Shown piece after piece: positions 26,370-34,871 of a stretch of DNA of 42,449 nt. Made by a program: the position numbers and the translations under genes. The DNA is taken from the NCBI GenBank assembly GCA_900299185.1, contig OMIV01000307.1:1-42449 (forward strand), written 5' to 3'. The notes beneath the pieces were generated by a model. It searched no databases. It worked only from the letters and a program-made list of their open reading frames with translations, and had not been told where the DNA came from. Source of the stretch: Planctomycetaceae bacterium (GTDB lineage Bacteria > Planctomycetota > Planctomycetia > Planctomycetales > Planctomycetaceae). Positions within the stretch are counted from its first letter, which is position 1; each line of letters opens with the position of its first letter.

Positions 26370-27977
26370 TCATCTACGCAACTTGCTGGCCATGAAAGCT
26401 GGGTCGTGGTGTTTGCGAGCCAATCCTGTCGGAAAAAACTCGGGGCCTTTTTCCATTCGAACTGTCGTAAGCGGGTCTGCGTCTTCAATGTCTCGCCACT
26501 CCAATTCCTCAGGCGGAATTTGGATATCAGAGACTAAGAACTTGTCGAATTGCCAGATTTCGTGAGGCTCTCCAGTGAAGTCATCTGCGACGGGACGCCA
26601 ATTACTCTGAATTGAAAGCACCGGTTCGATGTAGGGCTGAGCCAGTCCCAGCACTTCGTCATGCGGCAGATAGTCTGGAAGATTTACTCCACAATTTGGA
26701 TTCCGAATCATCCAAGCGATCGCGCCGAGTATCGCACTTGCTACCTGCAAAGTGGTTGGGTTCTGGCCGCCAATCAACTCGCGCGTCGCTGCGACATCTA
26801 GAGTGCTACCGTACCACCAGGCACCGAAATCGTGGCCCATGAGTAACACACCAAGTATGTCTTCGCCTTCGAGAAGTTCGTCGGAGTTCAGGATTCGAAT
26901 TCGATCCTGCAATTGCAGATCTCTCATCCGGAGTTCTTGAAGCGATGCGATCGCACAATCTGTTGGGCAATAGGCGTAATGGACTGTGGGGCGATAGACG
27001 ACCTTGTTCTTCTTTGGATCGGTCACGGACAGATACTCGCCGATGCTGAACGCCTCGCCGTGTCGAATCACCATGCCATGAATCTGCCCGCCCGGCACCC
27101 ACGACCGAACCCACGTGTCCATCCCTCGCCGGTTTGCTAAGTAAATCTGATGTCCGGGGCCATTCTTGTGGCCTTGAGCACCATGAGGAATGCGCCGTTC
27201 GTGCGTCCCCCAGCCCAATTCTGCTGGAGCAATCGCTTCCTCATAAAGTCCCTCAACGCTCCATGTGTTGACGAACTCGTTCTTCCGTTTGGGAGAACTC
27301 GTGATCTGAGTATCTCGCTCGCTGATGTGAATGGTCTTCACGCCGGAAAGCATTGCCATTTGTGCGAAGTTGAGATCCGACAGTGCTCGTTCCAATTGCG
27401 GAACTCGGGAATCGAGAGGCTTCTCGGCGATGATCTTTGCACTGATCTCAATGAGCGCTCGCTTCGTGAAGTGTGAGACCAACCCAGGGTTGGCACCGTG
27501 ATCGAGTACTGCTGTTGGTCCGTGGTCAGCGTTTTGCCACTTGGCCACGTGCTTTCGAATATTCATCTGCCGGTGATACAGCGTCTTCTCTGGTCCATCT
27601 TTCGTTTGGTAGGGATCCCATTCTTCGACAGACGTGTTGATGAAGAGCACTCCATGCCGATGGCACCAATCCAACATCGAAATCGTGTCGACATTCCATG
27701 AGAGATCGACAAACAAATCACCGGGGCCGAGGTACTGACTTAGAACCACGTGGAAGTTCTCGGCGCTGATTTGATTCTGGATGAAGCACACACCTGCCGA
27801 GACTGCATCAGCAATTCGGTCCTCGCGAGGCTCCATGTCCATAACCGTGATGCGGTTGGCAGGCATATCAAGATGCCTCAGAAGCAATGGCACCGTGCAT
27901 TGAGAAACGGCACCGCACCCCAACACAAACACACGCCCGGAAAATGGGATTCGCTTGATCTCAATTTGTCGACGCAT
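26370..27977 (-). CDS. hss: Homospermidine synthase
   Basis: The 535-aa enzyme transfers an aminobutyl group between two putrescine molecules (or from spermidine) to make sym-homospermidine, using NAD. The N-terminal Rossmann motif is VFVLGCGAVSQCTVPLLLRH (G20-C-G). The family's DHGANPGLVSHFTKRAL segment lies near 160-176. VDLSWNVDTISMLDWCHRHG and GVLFINTSVEEWDPY also fit bacterial homospermidine synthase of the saccharopine-dehydrogenase-like superfamily. It is somewhat longer than the roughly 480-residue characterised enzymes. A full AAAGGAGGG ribosome binding site lies about 12 bases upstream of the ATG. It sits downstream of the ornithine-decarboxylase-type gene on the same strand, which would supply putrescine. 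A strong terminator between the two suggests a separate promoter or partial read-through. Confidence 0.9.
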   Translation of the reverse strand: MRRQIEIKRIPFSGRVFVLGCGAVSQCTVPLLLRHLDMPANRITVMDMEPREDRIADAVSAGVCFIQNQISAENFHVVLSQYLGPGDLFVDLSWNVDTISMLDWCHRHGVLFINTSVEEWDPYQTKDGPEKTLYHRQMNIRKHVAKWQNADHGPTAVLDHGANPGLVSHFTKRALIEISAKIIAEKPLDSRVPQLERALSDLNFAQMAMLSGVKTIHISERDTQITSSPKRKNEFVNTWSVEGLYEEAIAPAELGWGTHERRIPHGAQGHKNGPGHQIYLANRRGMDTWVRSWVPGGQIHGMVIRHGEAFSIGEYLSVTDPKKNKVVYRPTVHYAYCPTDCAIASLQELRMRDLQLQDRIRILNSDELLEGEDILGVLLMGHDFGAWWYGSTLDVAATRELIGGQNPTTLQVASAILGAIAWMIRNPNCGVNLPDYLPHDEVLGLAQPYIEPVLSIQSNWRPVADDFTGEPHEIWQFDKFLVSDIQIPPEELEWRDIEDADPLTTVRMEKGPEFFPTGLARKHHDPAFMASKLRR

Positions 27978-28052
27978 TTTGGGTCGATCCCTCCTTTAGC
28001 CGTGAAGGCGTACCAGATTCCCCAGAATCCTTAATTGATTAGACCACTACCT

Positions 28053-28096
28053 AAAAAACGACAGGCTCGTTGATGAAGTCATCAACGAGCCTGTCG
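28053..28096 (-). terminator. Rho-independent terminator after the decarboxylase gene
   Basis: CGACAGGCTCGTTGATGA (28059-28076) and its exact complement (28079-28096) form an 18-bp stem. On the minus strand a run of six T follows. It lies 59 bases after the decarboxylase stop and before homospermidine synthase. Confidence 0.92.
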
Positions 28097-28154
28097 CCAG
28101 AGATTGAAGCAATACATGGCGATCTCTTAGGGAGACCTGCCGCAGGAGTATGGG

Positions 28155-29321
28155 CTACTCAACTTCAATGATCTTCGCGACATCCAAGCCATTGAACGGC
28201 GACGCACTCGCGTTTGTGTAAGAGCCCATTGTGGGTACTAAAAGCAACTCACCGATCTCCAAATCTGGAAGCTCCTGATCTTCCGAGACGATGTCGTGTG
28301 AGTCGCAAGTTGGACCGGCAACGACGCAAGGGAAGTGCTGTCGTTCAATGGCATTCTCCGTCACCAGCTCGAAGTCGGCATGATCGAAGAGCTTGCCCGA
28401 GAAAGAGCCATAAACTCCATCGTCGATGAAGTACCACATCTTTCCGCCACGCTTGTTCTTGCCCAGAACTTTGGTGATCAACGTCATGGTCTCGGCGCTA
28501 ATACCGCGGCCTGGCTCTGCGATGATGCGAACATTGAGGTCGCCGAAAGTCTTCACCAAAGCGTTATCTAGCTGATGGCAGAAGGACTCGAGAGACATCA
28601 CTGGGCGACGGTACGGAGCCGGGAAACCTCCTCCAACGTCGAGCATTTCCAACTCGAATCCTTCGGCGACAGCTTCGTCCCAAACTTCACGAGTCTTAAA
28701 CAACATTCGCTCGTAATCCGACGGGTTAAGACACTGAGATCCAACGTGGAACGAGATGCCCTTCACTTTCAAACCTCGTCGGCGAGCTTCACGCAGAATG
28801 TGCATTGCCTCGTCCGTCGCACAGCCAAACTTGGCCGACAAATTAATCAAGCTCGATTGTGACGATGCTGCCAATCTCAAAATCAGATTGGCCTCTGGCG
28901 CCCATCGAACCATCTTGTCGAGCTCTGGAACGCAATCGACAACGAACCAACGCATACCAGCATTCCAGCAATCAGTGATGTTGCTTTCGGTCTTGCAGGG
29001 ATGCGTATGGATCATGCGGTCGGGTGTGAAACCTGCTGCGAGAGCAGCCTTCATTTCGCCCCACGAGCACACATCGCAGCTTGATCCACTCTCGCAAAGA
29101 GTCCGCAAGATCCCGTGAGCAGGATTGGACTTCGCTGCATAGAACAGTTCGACATTAGGCATGGCGGCTCGCATCGCTTCGTAGTTGCGGCGAACGGTCG
29201 AACGTGAAATGACTAAAGTTGGCGTGCCATGTTCTTCTGCGATCTCGCGAGCTTGATCGAAGGAAACAACAGGACGGGCCAAACGGACAGAGTGCGCAGA
29301 CAAATCAAGAACGGGAGCCAT
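28155..29321 (-). CDS. Ornithine-decarboxylase-type (fold III PLP) enzyme
   Basis: The 388-aa enzyme belongs to the alanine-racemase-fold decarboxylases of ornithine, lysine and carboxynorspermidine. The PLP lysine is K64 in YAAKSNP. CDVCSWGE, SFHVGSQ, the phosphate-binding GGGFPAPYRR, EPGRGIS, the catalytic cysteine in GPTCDSHD and the closing SYTNASASPFNG all match ornithine decarboxylase. Length and the homospermidine synthase downstream favour ornithine as substrate, giving putrescine. Lysine decarboxylation (cadaverine) cannot be ruled out by eye. The ATG is preceded by AAGGG about 6 bases upstream. It is probably transcribed alone in most transcripts because of the terminator after it. 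Confidence 0.88.
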   Translation of the reverse strand: MAPVLDLSAHSVRLARPVVSFDQAREIAEEHGTPTLVISRSTVRRNYEAMRAAMPNVELFYAAKSNPAHGILRTLCESGSSCDVCSWGEMKAALAAGFTPDRMIHTHPCKTESNITDCWNAGMRWFVVDCVPELDKMVRWAPEANLILRLAASSQSSLINLSAKFGCATDEAMHILREARRRGLKVKGISFHVGSQCLNPSDYERMLFKTREVWDEAVAEGFELEMLDVGGGFPAPYRRPVMSLESFCHQLDNALVKTFGDLNVRIIAEPGRGISAETMTLITKVLGKNKRGGKMWYFIDDGVYGSFSGKLFDHADFELVTENAIERQHFPCVVAGPTCDSHDIVSEDQELPDLEIGELLLVPTMGSYTNASASPFNGLDVAKIIEVE

Positions 29322-30152
29322 AGCTCAACCCTTAGCGACAAGAGAATGAAGTCTTCATCACGGAACTCGGACTCAACCGAGCATTGATAGGCCTCGAGTG
29401 TGGATCATTAAGGATCGAGAGACGAGGGCTAGAAACTCGGGCCGTCACGCGGTTCTTCGAGACCGCGAGAGATCGACGGCTGCTGATTTCCGAAGAAACC
29501 AGCCGGATTGTCCTGCCGGCTCAGGAGACTGATATCATCGCTGTATGTGGGCGAGACGCTTATTTCCGACCGAATGACGCTGTGCTGCTATTGATGTTCG
29601 GAAGACCGAGATCCCACATCGAGACGTATTCACGCTCCAGATCGGGACGAGCAACAAAGCGAATCGCGCGGCAACAGCTTCGCGCAGACCAAGGAGAAGG
29701 CGAGAAAGAAAAACGGTCGTCGACGATGAAATCGTTTCTGCCATGTCGGACCAGTGAGCCTCCACCAGGAACTCAAAACGCTGCATGCATTTGACCGAAG
29801 CGTCATCAATGACTGCTTGGTAATCCATTGGCAGGCATTAGAACCATCCTTGGCGGCCTTCAAAGCGGCGGGACTATAAGCAGGTCGCTTTCGAGCCGGA
29901 AAGAGATTCTCTGCCCTCTCTTTAAAAAAAGCAGCAATCTCGGCAATAGGTATCGGCAACGAACGCCCTTCTAGCCAGTGAGTGGTTCTAGGTAAGGCAA
30001 ATTTCTGAAGAATCCCACAAAGCCCGACAGTCCCTGCTGGCGTTTCGATTCAAACACTCGGTTGCAGCGTCGACCTGAGTCCGCCAGCCTGCGACGAAGT
30101 GCAGTTCTTAATGGAATTGATGTTGTCGGAACTCGTTACCGGAGGAGTCGTG
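29322..30152. other. Long intergenic region, no gene recognised
   Basis: Roughly 830 bases separate the divergent decarboxylase and DUF6807 genes. Short open frames occur on both strands (for example 29384-29794 plus and 29630-29959 minus), but none has family similarity or a good ribosome binding site. The region must contain at least two divergent promoters and could hide an RNA gene or decayed coding DNA. Confidence 0.45.
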
Positions 30153-31076
30153 ATGAAGAACTTATGGTTCGCGGCCTTGGTTCTGGTCAGCGCGTTGTCT
30201 GGAGTTTCCAGCGCTCAATCGCAACGGGTGAAGTTAGTTGATAACCCCGGAGATAAGTCGATCGCGGTGCTTATCGACGGTCAGGAATTCACTCAGTACG
30301 TCATGAAGCCGGAACAGCCTAAGCCTTATTTCTTCCCGGTTCGCGGAGCGGATGGGACCGTGATTTCGAGGCCCATTCAGGGTAAAGGACAGGGAGACCA
30401 CCCTCACCATAAAGGCATTTGGGTTTCGATCGACGAAGTCGATGGCATCAAATTCTGGGCTGAAGCCGGCAAGATCGCGACTCAAAGTTCAAAGGTTCTT
30501 GTTGCGGAAGGGAATCCAGCTCAGTTTGAAGTGGTCAATAACTGGCTTGCCAACGATGGAAGAGTTGTCGTTACGGAAACAACAACGGTCAGCATCTTCA
30601 CGAATCGAGTAATGGCATTCGACATTCGCTTTCGGACGCCGGGTGATCGCGCGATTGAATTTGGCGATACGAAAGAGGGACTCTTCGGCTTTCGAATGGT
30701 CGATTCGATGCGTGAGAAGCAAGGTGGCAAGGTCTGCAACGCTGACGGCCTGAAGACAACTGCAGAGTGCTGGGGGCAAACATCAGATTGGGTCGACTAC
30801 TACGGCACGGTGGAAGGAAAAATACATGGAGTGGCGTTGTTTGACCATCCCAAGAACTTGCGACCGTCTCGATATCACGTTCGAGATTATGGCCTCTTCT
30901 CGATGAGTCCGTTTGGGGAGAAGTCTTACACCAACGGCAAGCGTCCCGCTGACCATTATTTCTTGATGCCTGGTTCTACGTTGCGACTGAGATATGGCCT
31001 CTATGTTCATTCGGGAGATACGAACGAAGGCCGGGTATCCGAGGCCTATCAGGGTTATCTCAAATCCGGGTTGTAA
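30153..31076 (+). CDS. DUF6807 (PmoA-like) secreted protein
   Basis: The 307-aa product has a signal peptide (about 1-22, ending SGVSSAQ) and belongs to the DUF6807 family, often labelled PmoA. Typical segments are DHPHHKGIWVSIDEVDGIKF (a His-rich motif that may bind metal), EFGDTKEGLFGFRMVDSMRE, GKVCNADG, DWVDYYGTVEGKIHGVALFD and ADHYFLMPGSTLRLRYGLYV. The function is unproven; relatives sit in sugar-degrading loci of Planctomycetes and Bacteroidetes. A near-perfect GGAGGAG lies 5 to 6 bases before the ATG at 30153, and upstream in-frame codons look non-coding. The gene stands alone, closed by a terminator. Confidence 0.88.
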   Translation: MKNLWFAALVLVSALSGVSSAQSQRVKLVDNPGDKSIAVLIDGQEFTQYVMKPEQPKPYFFPVRGADGTVISRPIQGKGQGDHPHHKGIWVSIDEVDGIKFWAEAGKIATQSSKVLVAEGNPAQFEVVNNWLANDGRVVVTETTTVSIFTNRVMAFDIRFRTPGDRAIEFGDTKEGLFGFRMVDSMREKQGGKVCNADGLKTTAECWGQTSDWVDYYGTVEGKIHGVALFDHPKNLRPSRYHVRDYGLFSMSPFGEKSYTNGKRPADHYFLMPGSTLRLRYGLYVHSGDTNEGRVSEAYQGYLKSGL

Positions 31077-31106
31077 CGATTGCTGAAGCGATACCTCACC
31101 AAATCT

Positions 31107-31141
31107 AAAGAGCCCAGCAGAGCAACTCTGCTGGGCTCTTT
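31107..31141. terminator. Terminator after the DUF6807 gene
   Basis: AAAGAGCCCAGCAGAG (31107-31122) pairs perfectly with 31126-31141 around a 3-base loop, giving a 16-bp stem flanked by A and T runs, 31 bases after the stop. Confidence 0.9.
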
Positions 31142-31564
31142 GCATTGACGTAGATCGCTCGCGGCCTTGATGAGTGACACAACGAGACTCGCGATTCTGC
31201 AGCCGTCATTCTCGATAGCGATGCATTCAAGAACTTTGCCGCAGAACAATCCATCTCACCGTCATGGCTAATCGTTATCGAAACGAGTGGCATGACTGAA
31301 TTACCTCGAACGATTGGTGGTAAACGCATTGGCCGAATGAGCGGTGCAGCTTCACGCGACGTGTGAAAGAGTCTTTCTAGCTTGCCTAATTGGATGCGAA
31401 GCGACGTCGGGGATCCCGATAACTGTGCTTGCCTATGTTGTGCCTAACTTGGCACAGCGGGCGACCATGTTCTTCTTCCGATTGCGACAGGTTGGACGGA
31501 GTGGGTCGCCCGCCTGCCAATTCATCCTGATTGACCTCGCGATTTGCCACTGGGAGTCCTGACC
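31142..31564. other. Intergenic region, no gene recognised
   Basis: About 420 bases with only short, unconvincing frames on both strands. No family similarity, repeat or RNA structure could be recognised. Confidence 0.4.
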
Positions 31565-32053
31565 TTGAGCCATTCTCACCTCGTCGTGCAGCACTTGCTG
31601 AAACAGATGGAAGGCTGGCGTCCGCGCCAAAAGAAACGCGACCTGCGGCCTGATTGGCTGACAGCTTTAATCGAGGAGTTCGCGGAATCTTTCGAGCCAA
31701 TTTCAGACGTTGCTCGCGTCGGCTTCGAATGCATTCCGGACGGTGATGTCTGGGTCGTTCACATGTACTTGGGACGCACTGAAATCGTCGGCGGTCCTCG
31801 CGACGGCCACGCTCAACACATGAGCTTCGAACTCAACATTCAAAGTTTGATTGGCCGGTTTGAGCGACTCGATGAATTCTCTTGGTCCGTCTTCCCGGAC
31901 GGTGCAGAAGATATCAACGACCCTCGCTCATATCTCACCATGGGCGGTCACGTCATGGGCCATCCTGTGCGGTTTCATTTTTTCGCAACCGCTCCACACC
32001 AGAATGGTCCAGGAATGAAAGTCTATTCTGACGGCCGCTTTGAACCTGCCTAA
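31565..32053 (+). CDS. Hypothetical protein, about 162 aa
   Basis: I do not recognise a named family. The protein is soluble and mixed alpha/beta: an amphipathic N-terminus (HLVVQHLLKQMEGWRPRQKK) leads into a compact domain (RVGFECIPDGDVWVVHMYLG) and a segment with FSWSVFPDGAEDINDPRSYL. There is no signal peptide or membrane helix. No ATG gives the full domain. The TTG at 31565 has GGGAG about 9 bases upstream, and I chose it over the TTG at 31544; the first ATG (31607) would trim the N-terminal helix. A terminator follows directly. Consistent codon use and the clean 3' end argue that it is a real gene. Confidence 0.6.
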   Translation: MSHSHLVVQHLLKQMEGWRPRQKKRDLRPDWLTALIEEFAESFEPISDVARVGFECIPDGDVWVVHMYLGRTEIVGGPRDGHAQHMSFELNIQSLIGRFERLDEFSWSVFPDGAEDINDPRSYLTMGGHVMGHPVRFHFFATAPHQNGPGMKVYSDGRFEPA

Positions 32054-32086
32054 CAGACTCGATTAGCAAGCATTGCTCAAAGCAAG

Positions 32087-32140
32087 AAGGCGACGGAATT
32101 GCGTGAGACTTTCTCACTCGGCTCCGTCGCCTTTTGTTTT
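32087..32140 (+). terminator. Terminator after the hypothetical gene
   Basis: AAGGCGACGGA (32087-32097) pairs with TCCGTCGCCTT (32123-32133), with an inner stem GTGAGA/TCTCAC. TTTTGTTTT follows, giving a typical plus-strand terminator. Confidence 0.88.
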
Positions 32141-32188
32141 GTGAAACATTGAAACTTGTGCTGCAGCTTGTCTCAAACAACTCGCGAC

Positions 32189-32779
32189 CTAGGCCACAGC
32201 GAATGCGTCTTCAGCAGTCACAATCATACGAGCGATCTCAGCGAGCTTTACGTTCTTGTCATTCGAGAGCTTTTGCAGTCGCCGAAAGGCCTCAGGTTCG
32301 GAAAGGTTCGCACGGTCCATCAGAATGCCTTTCGCTCGCTCAACGATCTTGCGTTCTTCTAGAGCAGACCTCAGGTCGCGAGCTTCGCGTTGAGCACACT
32401 CCAGTTCCTCGAATCGCTTCATGGCCAAAACGATGGCTGGCTCCAGGTCTGCCGATTTGATGGGCTTCACCAAATAGGCTTGGACATGTTCATCTCTGGC
32501 ACGCTCTAAGTACTCGTCGTTGTGATAAGCTGATACGACTATGGCCGGAACCGCACGCTCTTCCGCGACAAAGTGGATCGCTTGAAGGCCATCCATCACC
32601 GGCATTCGAAGATCGGTGATAATGAGGTCTGGCGACGTGACTCGGCATTGGTCGACGAGGTCTCGCCCGTCTTTGGCAACGGCAACGACTTGATAACCCA
32701 ATCGCGTGAGAACTTGCTCGTAGAAGTCTCTCATATCGATTTCGTCGTCAGCTACTGCGATCCGAATGCGGTTATTCAT
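32189..32779 (-). CDS. ANTAR-domain response regulator
   Basis: The 196-aa regulator has an N-terminal receiver domain (1-120) with the acidic pair DDE (11-13), the phospho-acceptor D56 in DLIITDLRMPVMDG, the Ser/Thr region VVSAYH and the KPI lysine. After a short coiled linker comes an ANTAR domain (about 135-190; ERKIVERAKGILMDRANLSE, then EAFRRLQKLSNDKN). ANTAR domains bind paired RNA hairpins and relieve transcription termination, so phosphorylation would control read-through of target genes. No histidine kinase lies nearby. GGAGG lies about 6 bases before the ATG at 32779, which excludes the longer upstream frame. The gene is divergent from glycerol-3-phosphate dehydrogenase. Confidence 0.92.
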   Translation of the reverse strand: MNNRIRIAVADDEIDMRDFYEQVLTRLGYQVVAVAKDGRDLVDQCRVTSPDLIITDLRMPVMDGLQAIHFVAEERAVPAIVVSAYHNDEYLERARDEHVQAYLVKPIKSADLEPAIVLAMKRFEELECAQREARDLRSALEERKIVERAKGILMDRANLSEPEAFRRLQKLSNDKNVKLAEIARMIVTAEDAFAVA

Positions 32780-32986
32780 GATGAGCCTCCAGTAGGCATT
32801 GTCGTCGAGACCCAAAGGCCAATAATCACCGGGGATAGCGCTGCAGGAGCACTGGCAGCACTATTGAAAATTGATGTTGGCAAACGGTTCGCAACTCATG
32901 TGCCGCCCGTCATTCACCTTTGGCAAGCGCTTTGATCGCCGCTCAGCGCGAGTCAGCGAGCCAGGCCTGATTCCGACTGCAAAAAT

Positions 32987-34771
32987 ATGTCACGTGATCC
33001 GCTCTCATCTTCGAGCCCGCCTATGCCAGTAAGTCCGGTGGTCATACTGGGAGCTGGCATTAATGGGTGCGCGGTCGCTCGTGAGTTGGCGATCAATGGC
33101 GTGCCGGTATGGCTCATCGACTCGCACGATATCGCTTACGGAGCGACAGCTCGCTCATCGCGGCTGATTCATGGCGGCCTCCGGTATCTCGAATACCGCG
33201 ACTTCGCGTTGGTCCGCGAGTCACTCGCTGAACGCGAGCGATTGCTGAAAACCGCTCCGCAGTTCGTCACTCCGTTACGACTGCGAATTCCCGTGAATGG
33301 CCTGTGGGGTGGGCTCTGGTCAGGAGCACTCAAGTTTTCCGGTCTTAGCGGAACAGCGTTGGGACAGAGACTCCTACCGAGCCGATCAGCATCCGTTCGA
33401 GGAATGTTGGCCGTCAGCTTCGGACTAGAGATCTACGATTGGCTCGCTGGAAGATCATCTTTGCCAGGTCATCGAGTCTTGCGAGCTGATCACTCTTCTG
33501 GACTCGCGAGTGAAAAGCGATGGCTGTGTGAGTACTCCGACTGTCAGATGCTCTACCCCGAAAGGTTTGTGTTGGCGTTGCTGGCTGATGGGCAACGAGC
33601 TGCTTCGGTCTATCAGCGCGATTTCGAAATTCGTCTCGGCAATACCGTGAGTTGCACTGAGGGAGCCTTGCGTGTGAGTCCCAATGGCGCGGCACTCGCA
33701 GGTCAGTTGGCGGCAGAGCGATTGGAACCGTCCTTCATCATTAACGCGACCGGTGCATGGGGCGACGCAACATTGCAATCGCTCGGTCAGCCAGAGTCAT
33801 CACTCTTCGCCGGTACCAAGGGAACTCATCTGTATTCTCACTCGCCAGCACTGAAAGAGGCTCTATCGGGCTATGGAGTTTATGCCGAAGCGAACGACGG
33901 GAGATTGGTTTTCATTCTGCCCTGTGGAGACGGCACGTTGATTGGAACCACGGATGAACTCTTTGAAGGTAATCCAGGCGCCGCCACCGCGACTCCGAGC
34001 GACATCTCGTACTTGCTCTCAATGGTTAACGACATCTTCCCCAAGGTCGCTCTTTCCGAGAGCGACGTCGAAATGCATCACGCGGGCGTGCGGCCATTGC
34101 CGAATGTCGCATCGAGCACAACGTCGGCCATTCCGCGGGGGCACTCGATTGAGCCGACAACACTGCAAGGGATTCCGGCGCTCACACTCGTCGGAGGCAA
34201 GCTAACGACATGTCGCGCGCTGGCCGCCGAAGTTACAGACATCGTGCTGCAGCGACTGGGACTGCCGCGCCGAGAATCTTCGCACCATCGATTAGTACCA
34301 GGTGCCGAAGCGTTTCCATCGAACGAACAAGAGCGTCGACGGCTCTTTGAGGGACTGGCTCGGAACTATCAATTATCACCGCAGCAAGTAGCTTCGGTCT
34401 GGAGCTTCGTCGGCAACCGCTTTGGAGAAATCTTTACACCCGCCAGTACTTCACCGGCGAACCGCGACGACGACAGCGTTCGCCCGTCTTTGATCGGCAC
34501 GCATATCCCGATCGAGTTTGTTCGCTGGTCGATCCAGACGGAATGGGCTCAGACGCTCGACGATCTTGTCGAGCGACGCTTGCTGTTGATCTTTGAACGA
34601 GACTTATCGATCCAAACACTGAGAGCTCTGGCCAATGAACTTGTGGCTGCAAATAAGATCTTCCCGAGTGACGTTGAAGCAGCGATTGCAGCGACTCAGA
34701 ACCGACTCCATGCAGTTTACGGCAAGCGTGTTGGTGACAGTGAGCTTCCAAGCGTGTCGACCCTGATGTAA
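32987..34771 (+). CDS. glpD: FAD-dependent glycerol-3-phosphate dehydrogenase
   Basis: The 594-aa flavoenzyme oxidises glycerol-3-phosphate to dihydroxyacetone phosphate and passes electrons to the quinone pool at the membrane. The FAD motif is VVILGAGINGCAVARELA (residues 18-35). The GlpD signatures ARSSRLIHGGLRYLEYRDFA and FIINATGAWGD are present, as are GTKGTHLYSHSPALKEAL, GTLIGTTDELFEGNPG and GGKLTTCRALAAEV. The C-terminal helical domain (from about 430) is complete. The length fits the roughly 500-600 residue family. No clear ribosome binding site precedes the ATG at 32987; an ATG at 33023 is a possible alternative. No glycerol kinase or transporter lies nearby. Confidence 0.9.
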   Translation: MSRDPLSSSSPPMPVSPVVILGAGINGCAVARELAINGVPVWLIDSHDIAYGATARSSRLIHGGLRYLEYRDFALVRESLAERERLLKTAPQFVTPLRLRIPVNGLWGGLWSGALKFSGLSGTALGQRLLPSRSASVRGMLAVSFGLEIYDWLAGRSSLPGHRVLRADHSSGLASEKRWLCEYSDCQMLYPERFVLALLADGQRAASVYQRDFEIRLGNTVSCTEGALRVSPNGAALAGQLAAERLEPSFIINATGAWGDATLQSLGQPESSLFAGTKGTHLYSHSPALKEALSGYGVYAEANDGRLVFILPCGDGTLIGTTDELFEGNPGAATATPSDISYLLSMVNDIFPKVALSESDVEMHHAGVRPLPNVASSTTSAIPRGHSIEPTTLQGIPALTLVGGKLTTCRALAAEVTDIVLQRLGLPRRESSHHRLVPGAEAFPSNEQERRRLFEGLARNYQLSPQQVASVWSFVGNRFGEIFTPASTSPANRDDDSVRPSLIGTHIPIEFVRWSIQTEWAQTLDDLVERRLLLIFERDLSIQTLRALANELVAANKIFPSDVEAAIAATQNRLHAVYGKRVGDSELPSVSTLM

Positions 34772-34871
34772 CCAATCCGACAAGTCGGTCACTCTGACGT
34801 GCGGTCACGCTATCGCGACGCGCTCTATCGCGGCTTTAGCTCGCGTTCGCCGCTGAGGCTGATGGCTCTAT

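Noticed and set aside
29384-29794. 136-aa plus-strand frame in the 29.3-30.1 kb gap
   Set aside because: Arg/Ser-rich composition with no ribosome binding site and no recognisable family; several frames on both strands overlap equally.
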